NCBI GenBank assembly: GCA_964629645.1
Contig: CAZVSU010000085.1
Span: 1-8,845 of the forward strand
Source of the DNA: JAAKFL01 sp964629645
GTDB taxonomy: Bacteria > Chlamydiota > Chlamydiia > Chlamydiales > SLFE01
Direction: 5' to 3'
Length of the DNA stretch: 8,845 nt
The notes below the pieces were generated by a model. The model did not search any database. It was not told where the DNA came from and worked only from the letters and a program-made list of their open reading frames with translations. A program made the translations under genes and the position numbers. How positions within the stretch are numbered: the stretch's first letter is position 1; every line of letters begins with the position of its first letter. Below are positions 1 to 6,359 of this stretch, in pieces.

Positions 1-216
1 CTAGACATTCTATTTTGAGAGGCTATTTTCGGTCTTGACATTGGGGTCCACCTCATAGATAAGGATGACTTAATTAGGGAATTACGTCGATTTAAAACGG
101 TCTCTCCGAATCTGGAAACATTTGTGATTGTCACTCCGAATCAGATGTTAGAGTGCAGCGCTGACGCTGAGAGTGTGAGCCTGCTTTTTGATCAACGCAG
201 TCAATACTATTTTTAA
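1..216 (+). pseudogene. 3' remnant of an F-box effector paralogue
   Basis: Frame 1 ends at TAA 214-216 and reads as the C-terminal tail of the same family as the two genes downstream. Its segment RRFKTVSPNLETFVI matches ERFKAVAPKLRTFVI in the 292-1689 product and QRFRAAAPNLRRFIV in the 1988-3358 product, and its MLECSADAESVSLLF matches RLECDASEEALATLF. Reading upstream, the frame hits TGA at 16-18. The aligned part of the family continues well before this point, and the other two frames of bases 1-18 do not obviously restore the match. The copy is therefore either a decayed or frameshifted pseudogene, or it carries a sequencing error near the window edge. The rest of the gene lies outside the window, so what has happened to its F-box cannot be seen. 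The homology is seen directly; pseudogene status is inference. Confidence 0.6.
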
Positions 217-223
217 TCGCTTC

Positions 224-258
224 ATTCGCTCGGCATTGCCTAATAGCCGGAAGCGAAT
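224..258 (+). terminator. Stem-loop after the F-box remnant
   Basis: ATTCGCTCGGC (224-234) can pair with GCCG-GA-AGCGAAT (246-258), leaving a two-base bulge (GA) and an 11-base loop. It begins eight bases after the stop codon at 214-216, where a terminator is expected. However, A-rich sequence follows it, not a T-run, so it is not a canonical intrinsic terminator. It could also be an mRNA 3'-end stabiliser or a site in the leader of the next gene. Confidence 0.3.
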
Positions 259-291
259 AAATAAAAGAAAAATTAAAATTATAGGGTTGTT

Positions 292-1689
292 ATGGAACTA
301 AATTCAATACTTAATAAAAGACCATTTGAGGGTTTTTCAGCTGAAGCCAATAAAAAATCTCGTACGAGCTTAAACTTCCTTTGCGAAGAGTCCAAACCCT
401 TTGCGATTCCGTCTTTGCCCAAGCCCTGGGGCCGCGTCGGAATCCTATATGCCGGTGCCGCCACCATTCCCGTTGAAATATGGGTAGAAATTATGGGACA
501 TCTCCTACGCGGCTCGGTAGTTGACTTCCAGAATCTCAGTCAATGCGACAAAAGAATTCATGCGATCTCAAAGAGCAGCACTCTCAAGAAAATGTTTGAT
601 AGCGCCCTTATCCGCGAAAAACCTATTGTGATTCAGAGGTTTGCATCAAAATTCCTCAAAACTGTCGACAGTGTTGCTGAGGCGTTAAAATATAAAAACA
701 GCGCGATCCCCGAAAATCTGTTTTACCTTAATTTCCCCGAAAACTCACCGAAAAGTGTCCCTGCCACTTTTAAAAAGCGGATTGAAAGGAAAAAAGGAGA
801 CGTTAAGATTCTTGAGCTTTCACCCCCCTTTTTGAAAATAGCCCGGCTTAGGCTATTTCAGAATGTCGAGCGTCTTATTCTCGATTTTAAAGGAGAGTCT
901 TTTTCCCACAGAAAACTCCAAGCAAAACAAATGGAAAAATGTGCGCCCCGCTTGAAAGTTTTGCACGTTAAGAATGCCATTATCAAATCAGAGGATATCA
1001 GCCATAACAGTTTTCGCCGTCTGATGAGCGCTTCTTATCCTGACGCTTTATTTTCCCAAGCTCTTTCCATTGAGAAACTTGTTTTTGAAGATTGCCTCAT
1101 AGGTCAAGCGGGGTTAAATGATTTGATAGCGGAGTTACCGCCCGGCGCTATCGAAATGATCTCCCGATTTGAAGACAGAAAAATGATTCGTTTATTTGCT
1201 TCTCCTATTTTCCAAAGTTTCGAAGATGAGATCCATCTTGCTGCTCAATACGTTGGTTTTGCTGCAGAGGAAATGCGTGAACTTGACTTTACAGCCATTA
1301 AAGCTCGGCACCAATCGGATCGAAGACTTGGCACCTTGCCTATCTTCCATGCACAACGGGAATTTTCCCATGAATATCAAGAGTGGCTCAATGCGCCACT
1401 TCTCGACAGAGAATTAAGGGATTTACCGGCGAGTCATCTTCGAGCTGTGGTGCGACACTTTTACACAAACTCATACCCGGAACTCAGAACGGTTCACTTA
1501 CGCTGGGATCAAATCTTTCCAAGCGGTATTAAGATCCAGAGAGTGATTAACGAATGTGAAAGGTTTAAAGCGGTTGCACCAAAGCTTCGGACTTTTGTGA
1601 TTCATAAGGGGAGCGAGCCGCTCACATGCAGCGCAAAGACGTCAAGTTTAACTCATCTCTTTTTGCAATTCGAGGCTTCATCCACTTAA
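292..1689 (+). CDS. F-box protein with degenerate leucine-rich repeats, putative secreted effector
   Basis: This is a 465-residue protein. Residues about 58-100 form an F-box-like domain (IPVEIWVEIMGHLL, then DFQNLSQCDKRIHAIS). This is the motif by which eukaryotic substrate receptors bind SKP1 in SCF ubiquitin ligases. Downstream are irregular leucine-rich segments at about 187-197, 219-233, 258-271, 327-335, 395-410 and 430-440, as in FBXL-type substrate-binding arms. Residues 9-24 have the pattern KR-x10-KKSR, which fits a bipartite nuclear localisation signal. There is no signal peptide or membrane segment, so secretion by a type III system into a host cell is the expected route; this is inference. 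The ATG at 292 has only a weak AGGG upstream, but the start is supported because the N-terminus is conserved in the paralogue at 1988-3358. The two align without net gaps to residue 302, sharing FAIPxLP, NLFYLNFP, LFQNVERLIL and FEDRKMIRLF. The substrate is unknown. Confidence 0.85.
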   Translation: MELNSILNKRPFEGFSAEANKKSRTSLNFLCEESKPFAIPSLPKPWGRVGILYAGAATIPVEIWVEIMGHLLRGSVVDFQNLSQCDKRIHAISKSSTLKKMFDSALIREKPIVIQRFASKFLKTVDSVAEALKYKNSAIPENLFYLNFPENSPKSVPATFKKRIERKKGDVKILELSPPFLKIARLRLFQNVERLILDFKGESFSHRKLQAKQMEKCAPRLKVLHVKNAIIKSEDISHNSFRRLMSASYPDALFSQALSIEKLVFEDCLIGQAGLNDLIAELPPGAIEMISRFEDRKMIRLFASPIFQSFEDEIHLAAQYVGFAAEEMRELDFTAIKARHQSDRRLGTLPIFHAQREFSHEYQEWLNAPLLDRELRDLPASHLRAVVRHFYTNSYPELRTVHLRWDQIFPSGIKIQRVINECERFKAVAPKLRTFVIHKGSEPLTCSAKTSSLTHLFLQFEASST

Positions 1690-1725
1690 ATTTTGACAAC
1701 TCGCGCAAAAGATGATGCTATCGAG

Positions 1726-1758
1726 AGTCAGTCGCCGCAAAGAAAGCGGCGACTGACT
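1726..1758. repeat. Perfect 13-bp inverted repeat (stem-loop)
   Basis: AGTCAGTCGCCGC (1726-1738) and GCGGCGACTGACT (1746-1758) are exact reverse complements separated by AAAGAAA. The stem is long and GC-rich and starts 36 bases after the stop codon of the upstream F-box gene. No T-run follows it on either strand, so it would be an atypical terminator. It could also be a cruciform or a protein-binding site. Confidence 0.75.
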
Positions 1759-1922
1759 GCCGCTGAGCAAAAAAGGGGATCGTTTAAGCTGTGGTCCAAG
1801 CGTTTATTCCCCATTTCAGCGGCTCATAGTCTTCATAATGATAAGAAAATTCAGATCAAGCGGCTCCCACGAAAGAGCGCCCGACAGCTCTCAGGAAAAT
1901 GGACACTCAAATAAAAAAGTAA

Positions 1923-1955
1923 TTGTAAAAAAATGATAATTGCATTATATTATCA
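1923..1955 (+). promoter_or_regulatory. Candidate promoter with overlapping inverted repeat
   Basis: TTGTAA (1923-1928) is followed after 17 bases by TATATT (1946-1951), a fair sigma-70/sigma-66 type match. The exact inverted repeat TGATAAT (1934-1940) / ATTATCA (1949-1955) overlaps the -10 element, as a repressor operator would. The sequence is so AT-rich that chance matches are likely. If real, it gives the second F-box gene its own transcription start about 30 bases before its ATG. Confidence 0.35.
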
Positions 1956-1987
1956 GTTGATAATTTTAAATATGGTAGTTTATATAT

Positions 1988-3358
1988 ATGCAAAATAGTT
2001 CAATTCACAACAAGAGACTAATTGAGAGTAATTACAAAGAAACCAATAAAAAACTGCGCTCGGCATTTCATGATCAAAGCGAGGAGACAAAACCCTTTGC
2101 CATACCACGCCTTCCTTTTACGACTGGTCGGGTGAGTGTGCAATGTGCGAAAACAATCGACCTTCCGGCTGAAGTTTGGGCAGAGATTATGGGGCATCTG
2201 CTGAACACGTCGGCGATTGATTTTCTCAATTTGAGTCAATGCTGCAGGGTGATTCGCGCCACGGCTCTCGGACGCTATCCTCAAGCACTTTTTTTTGAGG
2301 CGCTCGTAAGAGAAAAACCGATGGTGATACAAGCCTATGCATCGCACTACCTGAAATCAGTGGATGTCATTGCGACGATGTTAAAGCGTCAGTATGTTTC
2401 GTTGCCAAAAAACTTGTTTTATCTCAATTTTCCAGGCAAGGCGCCAAGAGGGATCTCGGAAAAGGTTAAAAGAAGAATTGGGGAAAGGAGAGGGGAGGTC
2501 AAGATTCTTGAGCTTGTCCTTCCATTTCATAAAAATGCCCGTCTCAAATTTTTTCAAAATGTTGAGCGCTTAATTCTGAATTTTAATGGAGAGCGTTTTT
2601 CCCATACTCAGCTTCAATCAAAGCCACTGGGAAGGAGTGCTCCTCAATTAAAAATCCTGCATATAAAAAACGCCATCGTCGGAAATGAGCACCTCTGCCA
2701 TGTCGGATTTAAACGTCTTCTTGGCTGCCCTATTTCCGAAGCGCCGCCGATTCAAAAAGTGACTCTCGAGACGCTTGTTTTTGAAGATTGCAGAATCGGC
2801 CAAGATGGTTTGGCTGCCTTAATGGAAACCTCTCCTCAATCTTCAATTGAAATTTTCTCAAAATTCGAAGATAGAAAAATGATTCGTTTGTTTCCCAGTC
2901 GCTCTTTTTACCATAGCGACTTTGAGCAAGAGATCTACCGTGCGGCCTGCTATGGGACGTTCTCAGTCGAAAATATGCGCGAACTCGATTTTACGGCGGT
3001 CAAAGAGCTTTATAAATCTGATGAGGCGCTTGGCATTCTTCCTGTCTTCCATGCAAAAAGAGACGTTGACGAGTCTTTGCCGGAGGGCAGCGTTATTCAA
3101 CGGGAACCGATGAGGCTAGCCTCTGTCAAACGTTATGGCTACGCGCGTTCCTATCCGAAACTTGAAGTCCTTCACTTGCGCAAAGATCAGTTATTGCCAC
3201 ATGGGATTCGCTTGCAAACCTTAATCACTGAATTTCAAAGGTTCAGAGCAGCTGCACCCAACTTGCGTCGGTTCATCGTACATTCAGGCCCAAGGCGGTT
3301 GGAGTGCGACGCCTCCGAAGAAGCTCTTGCCACACTATTTGGTCGCCTTACGACTTAA
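1988..3358 (+). CDS. F-box protein with degenerate leucine-rich repeats, tandem paralogue
   Basis: This is a 456-residue protein, a tandem paralogue of the 292-1689 product. The F-box-like domain spans residues about 58-100 (DLPAEVWAEIMGHLL, then DFLNLSQCCRVIRA) and is closer to a textbook F-box than the first copy. Residues 9-24 again read KR-x10-KKLR, a bipartite nuclear localisation pattern conserved although the residues between the clusters differ. Leucine-rich segments recur at the same positions (NVERLIL, LKILHIKNAI, ETLVFEDC, MRELDFTA, LEVLHLR). The two copies stay in register to FEDRKMIRLF at 293-302 and then differ by small indels, with most change around residues 355-385, perhaps the part contacting a target. 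The ATG at 1988 lacks a visible Shine-Dalgarno but is supported by N-terminal conservation. Its stop overlaps the stop of the convergent gene by two bases. The role as host-directed SCF adaptor is inferred. Confidence 0.85.
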   Translation: MQNSSIHNKRLIESNYKETNKKLRSAFHDQSEETKPFAIPRLPFTTGRVSVQCAKTIDLPAEVWAEIMGHLLNTSAIDFLNLSQCCRVIRATALGRYPQALFFEALVREKPMVIQAYASHYLKSVDVIATMLKRQYVSLPKNLFYLNFPGKAPRGISEKVKRRIGERRGEVKILELVLPFHKNARLKFFQNVERLILNFNGERFSHTQLQSKPLGRSAPQLKILHIKNAIVGNEHLCHVGFKRLLGCPISEAPPIQKVTLETLVFEDCRIGQDGLAALMETSPQSSIEIFSKFEDRKMIRLFPSRSFYHSDFEQEIYRAACYGTFSVENMRELDFTAVKELYKSDEALGILPVFHAKRDVDESLPEGSVIQREPMRLASVKRYGYARSYPKLEVLHLRKDQLLPHGIRLQTLITEFQRFRAAAPNLRRFIVHSGPRRLECDASEEALATLFGRLTT

Positions 3359-3609
3359 CTCGCAACGTTTTTCGGCGTTTGGCGTTGACGCGCTTCTTTT
3401 GACCAAGTGATGATGCCCCAGACGCACATGCCGAAGTAGACGGCGAATAAAAATGCTTGGGAATACGCTCTTAAGTAAAGATTAAAAGCAATCCACCCTA
3501 AGTTGGCGATCCCCCAAATCCATTGCCCGGCCACATTTTTTTTGATCACAAAAAAATTCCCTGCAAGCGAGAGGGCGACTAAGATCCAAGATAAATCGTC
3601 AAAGCTCAT
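3355..3609 (-). CDS. Small three-helix membrane protein, PnuC/SemiSWEET-like
   Basis: This 84-residue, very hydrophobic protein has three predicted membrane helices at about 6-22, 28-46 and 50-69, ending in a basic tail (KEARQRQ). The layout, with Gly/Asn/Trp in helix 2 (GQWIWGIANLGWIAF) and an aromatic helix 3 ending WGIITW, resembles the three-helix half-units of PnuC (nicotinamide mononucleotide/riboside) and SemiSWEET (sugar) transporters. Such a half-size protein would have to work as a dimer. I chose the ATG at 3609 because GGGAG lies five bases upstream; an in-frame TTG at 3627 would sit on the promoter. The gene is convergent with the F-box gene (overlapping stops) and divergent from thymidine kinase. 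If PnuC-like it would import a nucleoside-type substrate beside a nucleoside kinase, but the substrate cannot be assigned from sequence. Confidence 0.6.
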   Translation of the reverse strand: MSFDDLSWILVALSLAGNFFVIKKNVAGQWIWGIANLGWIAFNLYLRAYSQAFLFAVYFGMCVWGIITWSKEARQRQTPKNVAS

Positions 3610-3629
3610 TTGATCTCCCGTTTTCAATG

Positions 3630-3659
3630 ACTGTACTCTCCCACCGGCTCTGAAGTCAA
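3630..3659 (-). promoter_or_regulatory. Candidate promoter of the small membrane protein gene
   Basis: On the minus strand TTGACT (3659-3654) is followed after 18 bases by TACAGT (3635-3630). Transcription would start around 3623, just upstream of the GGGAG ribosome binding site and the ATG at 3609. This supports the downstream start choice for that gene. Confidence 0.5.
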
Positions 3660-3666
3660 GAAAGCA

Positions 3667-3696
3667 TTGACCGTCTCGAAAGAGGAGTGATACACT
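3667..3696 (+). promoter_or_regulatory. Candidate promoter of thymidine kinase
   Basis: TTGACC (3667-3672) is followed after 18 bases by TACACT (3691-3696), which is preceded by TG plus one base (extended -10). The start would be near 3703, giving a very short leader that contains AGGGAG at 3706-3711. Its -35 lies seven bases from the -35 of the divergent promoter, so the two could compete for RNA polymerase or share a regulator. Confidence 0.5.
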
Positions 3697-3719
3697 TTGC
3701 CGAAAAGGGAGCTTAGCCT

Positions 3720-4319
3720 ATGACGGGCCGTTTGGAAGTGATCACGGGGTCGATGTTTTCGGGGAAAACCGAGGAGCTGATGAGGCGGCTAAGACGGGCC
3801 GAGTACGCGAAGAAAAAAGTTCTGACCATCAAACATAAGATCGATAACCGCAAATCCTATTCATGCATTGTGAGCCACGACGGTGAAAAAAGGGAAGCGC
3901 TGCCCATCACAGGCTGCGGCGAGGGTCTGCTGGCTCTTCAAGAGCTTGCCGATGCATCAGTTAATGTGATCGGCATCGATGAAATCCAGTTCTTTCCGGA
4001 AGAGGCGATCTCTATTCTTGGAGCTTTTGTGGAACAAGGAAAAACAGTCATTGTGGCGGGTCTTGACACCGATTTTAGGGGAGAGCCCTTCGGGATCGTC
4101 CCCACTCTTTTAGCCCTGGCCGATTCCATCCTCAAACTTCACGCTATCTGCGTGGTGTGCGGCGCCGAAGCTTTTCACACACAACGACTTGTTAACGGAA
4201 GACCCGCAGAGCCCTGCGAGGAGACTATCTTAGTCGGGGGGCAGGAGTGTTACGAAGCAAGGTGTCGACAATGCTATCTCCATCACAGACAGACTGTTAA
4301 AGCTGCCAGCCTCTCGTAG
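3720..4319 (+). CDS. tdk: Thymidine kinase, type II (TK1-like)
   Basis: This 199-residue cytoplasmic enzyme phosphorylates thymidine (and deoxyuridine) to the monophosphate with ATP in the salvage pathway. All family hallmarks are visible: P-loop GSMFSGKT at 10-17, Walker B-like DEIQFF at 87-92 with E88 as the expected catalytic base, GLDTDFRGEPF at 114-124, and the two zinc-binding cysteine pairs C144/C147 and C182/C185. The thymidine-binding lasso is marked by GGQECYEARC around 173-182. The length is normal for the bacterial family. The ATG at 3720 has AGGGAG eight bases upstream. It is the first gene of a same-strand run, 64 bases before the FKBP gene, and probably has its own promoter. 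No key residue is missing, so it should be active. Confidence 0.97.
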   Translation: MTGRLEVITGSMFSGKTEELMRRLRRAEYAKKKVLTIKHKIDNRKSYSCIVSHDGEKREALPITGCGEGLLALQELADASVNVIGIDEIQFFPEEAISILGAFVEQGKTVIVAGLDTDFRGEPFGIVPTLLALADSILKLHAICVVCGAEAFHTQRLVNGRPAEPCEETILVGGQECYEARCRQCYLHHRQTVKAASLS

Positions 4320-4331
4320 CAGTAATTATGA

Positions 4332-4360
4332 TTGAAAGTTCGTTTCGATTGTCTTAATGT
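4332..4360 (+). promoter_or_regulatory. Weak candidate promoter before the FKBP gene
   Basis: TTGAAA (4332-4337) and TAATGT (4355-4360) are separated by 17 bases. The -35 is good and the -10 poor. It would allow the isomerase and the exported proteins behind it to be transcribed independently of thymidine kinase. Confidence 0.25.
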
Positions 4361-4383
4361 AAAAGGTGACAAAGGAGTTGATT

Positions 4384-4815
4384 ATGCCAGGGGCAAAGCT
4401 AGGAGACAAAGTCTTATTTTCCTACACGATAAAAGACGAGAGCGGAGACGTCTTAGAAAAAATCGATAAGGACTCTGCCGAAGAGCTCGTTCTGGGACAG
4501 GGAGACACAATCCCCGGGATTGAAGTATCGCTCGTTGGCATGAATGCTGGAGACAGTAAGACCGTCACGTTAGAACCTCCCATGCATTTTGGTTCTTATA
4601 TCGATGCACTCAAGTTTGACATCCCCAAAGAGACGATCCCCGGCGATCTCAAGATCGAGAAGGGGGGAGTTTTAGAGTATGAAGCTGAAGATGGAACATC
4701 GGAGTTTTTTACCATCTTATCCATTGGCGATGAAATGATTTCCGTCGACGGCAATCACCCTTATGCCGGAAAGTCACTCTCTGTCGAGATCAAAGTTCAC
4801 AAATTAAATGGATAA
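4384..4815 (+). CDS. FKBP-type peptidyl-prolyl isomerase, SlyD/FkpB-like
   Basis: This 143-residue protein is predicted to catalyse cis-trans isomerisation at proline bonds and to act as a folding chaperone. It follows the SlyD/FkpB plan. The FKBP half comes first (GDKVLFSYTIKDESGDVLE at 7-25, then LVLGQGDTIPGIEVSLVGM at 35-53 and HFG at 68-70). An insert-in-flap chaperone segment follows at about 71-118. The chain then returns through the family signature VDGNHPYAGKSL at 121-132 into the last strand. It lacks the metal-binding His-rich tail of E. coli SlyD. There is no signal peptide, so it is probably cytoplasmic. I chose ATG 4384 because AGGAG lies six bases upstream; an in-frame GTG at 4366 has no such site. 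It lies 20 bases before an exported protein gene, so the two are likely cotranscribed. Confidence 0.92.
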   Translation: MPGAKLGDKVLFSYTIKDESGDVLEKIDKDSAEELVLGQGDTIPGIEVSLVGMNAGDSKTVTLEPPMHFGSYIDALKFDIPKETIPGDLKIEKGGVLEYEAEDGTSEFFTILSIGDEMISVDGNHPYAGKSLSVEIKVHKLNG

Positions 4816-4835
4816 TTCAACCCGAGGCTTTCCCA

Positions 4836-5324
4836 GTGAAATACTGTTTTTTGGTCATCAGCATGTTTGCTTTGCTCTTGTGGGCGCCCGCAGAAGCTGC
4901 ACCTCAAGATAAAATCATCGGTCCCTATTCGAAAACGCTCACTCAAGAAGATAAGGCCGAAATTAGCTTTATCATCGACACCCTTTCATCCCACAGCGTT
5001 CTCGGTCTTTGGGGGTATGAAAAAAAATTAAAAGAAGCCGGGGCGAAAGTAGAAGATGTCCACCCCCTCAGGCACCTCGGTTATGTTTTTTCAATGCCTG
5101 AGCTTGCGTCTAAGACGAAAAAGATCGCCTCATTTCCGTGGAAGCGGTATGTCAAAGGCTTTGAAAAACCCCTCAACCTAGCCGTTAAGCAAGGAAAAAT
5201 GGGGCCCGACGTGATCGACGATTTCGCCAAAAAAGTGGGCATGAGTCCTGAAACGGTACAAGGCTATGTGGACAAAGGGGATTGGTCAGGGCTGATCAAT
5301 GCACTTAGAAGCCACGGATCATGA
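4836..5324 (+). CDS. Exported protein of unknown function
   Basis: This 162-residue protein starts at GTG 4836, with GAGG eight bases upstream. A clear signal peptide occupies residues 1 to about 21 (hydrophobic core FLVISMFALLLWAP, then AEA-A), so the mature protein of about 140 residues is probably periplasmic or secreted. It is rich in Lys and has no cysteine after the signal, unlike its downstream neighbours. A helical segment (LGLWGYEKKLKEAGAKVED) at 56-74 and a C-terminal stretch (VGMSPETVQGYVDKGDW at 134-150) that resembles a small helical bundle can be seen. I recognise no family. It is 20 bases behind the FKBP gene and overlaps the next gene by four bases, so it is in the middle of an operon. 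Its job is probably linked to that of its partner at 5321-5686. Confidence 0.85.
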   Translation: MKYCFLVISMFALLLWAPAEAAPQDKIIGPYSKTLTQEDKAEISFIIDTLSSHSVLGLWGYEKKLKEAGAKVEDVHPLRHLGYVFSMPELASKTKKIASFPWKRYVKGFEKPLNLAVKQGKMGPDVIDDFAKKVGMSPETVQGYVDKGDWSGLINALRSHGS

Positions 5325-5686
5325 AGAAGACTCTTTTTTCTATTCTTCTGCTTTTTGGTGCGCTCTTCAGCGAAACAGTTGAGCTGAATCCTTTCAAAGA
5401 ATGTGTTGAATTCAAAGGGTGGGCCCCTCTCAGCAGCTTTCAGTCGCGGCTTGCGTTTTACAACCAATGCTTCAAGTCGGTTTATATCCGCGCCTGTGTC
5501 AAGGATCGTTTTGGGGACTTAAAGCTTTATACCAGCTTCCAAAGAGTCAACACATATGGTTGGATTCGACTCTACATTGACACGAGCTCCGAGCCAGAAG
5601 AGATCACGTTTTCCTACGATCATTTTATGCCGCCGCCTCCCGAGCCCTGTTCCGAAGATGACGAAGTGGACACATCATCTTTCTAA
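5321..5686 (+). CDS. Small exported four-cysteine protein of unknown function
   Basis: This 121-residue protein has a signal peptide at residues 1 to about 17 (KK then LFSILLLFGALFS). The mature part has four cysteines (28, 50, 59, 110), compatible with two disulfides. It is rich in aromatic residues with alternating hydrophobic stretches (VYIRAC, WIRLYI, EITFSY) that suggest a small beta-sandwich. The tail is a proline run followed by acidic residues (PPPPEP, then SEDDEVD). Its ATG overlaps the stop of the upstream gene as ATGA (5321-5324), indicating translational coupling and probably a shared function. No family is recognised. It precedes the two strongly cysteine-rich exported proteins by about 60 bases. 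Confidence 0.82.
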   Translation: MKKTLFSILLLFGALFSETVELNPFKECVEFKGWAPLSSFQSRLAFYNQCFKSVYIRACVKDRFGDLKLYTSFQRVNTYGWIRLYIDTSSEPEEITFSYDHFMPPPPEPCSEDDEVDTSSF

Positions 5687-5723
5687 AAAAAATAATTGAT
5701 AAATAAACTCAAAATGCCGAAAG

Positions 5724-5746
5724 TGACGATTTAGGAGATTTCGTCA
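5724..5746 (+). promoter_or_regulatory. Hairpin presenting the ribosome binding site in its loop
   Basis: TGACGA (5724-5729) pairs exactly with TCGTCA (5741-5746), leaving an 11-base loop that holds the AGGAG (5733-5737) of the following gene. The A of the ATG is inside the stem. Such a structure could modulate initiation, but a six-pair stem is short and may be chance. Confidence 0.35.
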
Positions 5747-6162
5747 TGAGACTGTTTTTTGTCTGTCTTTTGTTAGTGACTCTATGGGTTGCGCCGGCGT
5801 CCGCTACTTACATGGGATGTCAATCTGACTGCGGCAATGAAGAAGGCTGCTGTTGCTATGTACCCTGCACAGAATATAAGGAAGAAAGTTTTACAGCCGA
5901 CCAGTGCGAGCTTGTTCCCGAGCTTAAGTATTGCCGGAAGAAGCGCTACAAGCTGAAGTATTACAAGCAAAAATTCATCAAATACGTCCCCAAGGTATTC
6001 GAGCAAACGGTCGCCCGATACGAGCCAGAGTACTACTACGAGGCCTACTGCGAGTACCACAAACATGCCAAAAAGGTGCGGTGCTGCCAATCGGTTCCCT
6101 ATACGGTCTACAAAAAGGTGACTCTTCCGCCGGAAGAGTGTGAACCTTCTTGTTGTCAGTGA
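5746..6162 (+). CDS. Exported cysteine- and tyrosine-rich protein A
   Basis: This 138-residue protein has a signal peptide ending at about residue 20 (ASA). The mature chain carries 14 cysteines (25, 29, 35-37, 41, 54, 63, 102, 113, 114, 132, 136, 137) and 16 tyrosines in about 118 residues, plus many lysines. Cysteines cluster at both ends and flank a basic, tyrosine-rich middle (KKRYKLKYYKQKF, residues 65-77). RYEPEYYYEAYC at 91-102 and VPYTVYKKVT at 117-126 recur in the next protein, so the two form a family. The start has AGGAG eight bases upstream. The composition suits an extracytoplasmic protein cross-linked by disulfides, comparable in principle to the cysteine-rich envelope proteins of chlamydiae (OmcA/OmcB), but I see no sequence match to those. 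Function is inferred from composition only. Confidence 0.85.
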   Translation: MRLFFVCLLLVTLWVAPASATYMGCQSDCGNEEGCCCYVPCTEYKEESFTADQCELVPELKYCRKKRYKLKYYKQKFIKYVPKVFEQTVARYEPEYYYEAYCEYHKHAKKVRCCQSVPYTVYKKVTLPPEECEPSCCQ

Positions 6163-6213
6163 TTTAAAATTTTTTCGAAAAAGCCTTGCAACCAATTTCT
6201 CTTTTTCCCATAC

Positions 6214-6264
6214 AGAGGACAGAGGACCAAATATTCATGCACGTGATACGTGTCCTCGTAGAGG
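6214..6264 (+). promoter_or_regulatory. Structured leader with alternative hairpins before cysteine-rich gene B
   Basis: The 197-base gap between the two cysteine-rich genes contains a tandem AGAGGAC (6214-6227), an inverted repeat CACGT-GAT-ACGTG (6240-6252), and TCCTC-GTA-GAGGA (6253-6265). GTCCTC at 6252-6257 can pair either with one of the upstream GAGGAC copies or with the downstream GAGGA, so the folds exclude one another. TATTAT at 6277-6282 is a possible -10 without a clear -35. This could be a regulatory leader or operator region; no known riboswitch class is recognised. Confidence 0.35.
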
Positions 6265-6359
6265 AATACACTTCATTATTATAGACCGTTCGGCAGCAAA
6301 ACGAATTGCTCAGTTCTTATCCGGCGGTTGTTCCTAATTATCATAACGGAGGTAACGTA

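Larger units (their letters stand above)
1690..1987 (+). other. AT-rich spacer between the two F-box genes, with a doubtful small ORF
   Basis: This 298-base gap begins with a frame open from TTG 1693 to TAA 1912-1914 (73 residues, about a quarter Lys/Arg, including QRKRR). It has no ribosome binding site, starts three bases after the stop of the upstream gene, and shows no similarity to the F-box family, so I do not call it a gene. A perfect 13-bp inverted repeat lies inside it. The last 70 bases are very AT-rich and look like the promoter region of the next F-box gene. Confidence 0.5.

Noticed and set aside
1693..1914. Possible 73-residue basic protein between the F-box genes
   Set aside because: It has a TTG start, no ribosome binding site, a perfect inverted repeat inside it and no recognisable similarity; it is kept only as part of the spacer description.
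2018..2347. Minus-strand open frame of 109 codons within the second F-box gene
   Set aside because: It lies fully inside a gene supported by a paralogue and shows no domain features of its own.
5782..6195. Minus-strand open frame of 137 codons opposite cysteine-rich gene A
   Set aside because: Same shadow effect of Cys/Tyr/Lys-rich coding. The plus-strand frame has a signal peptide, a good ribosome binding site and motifs shared with gene B.
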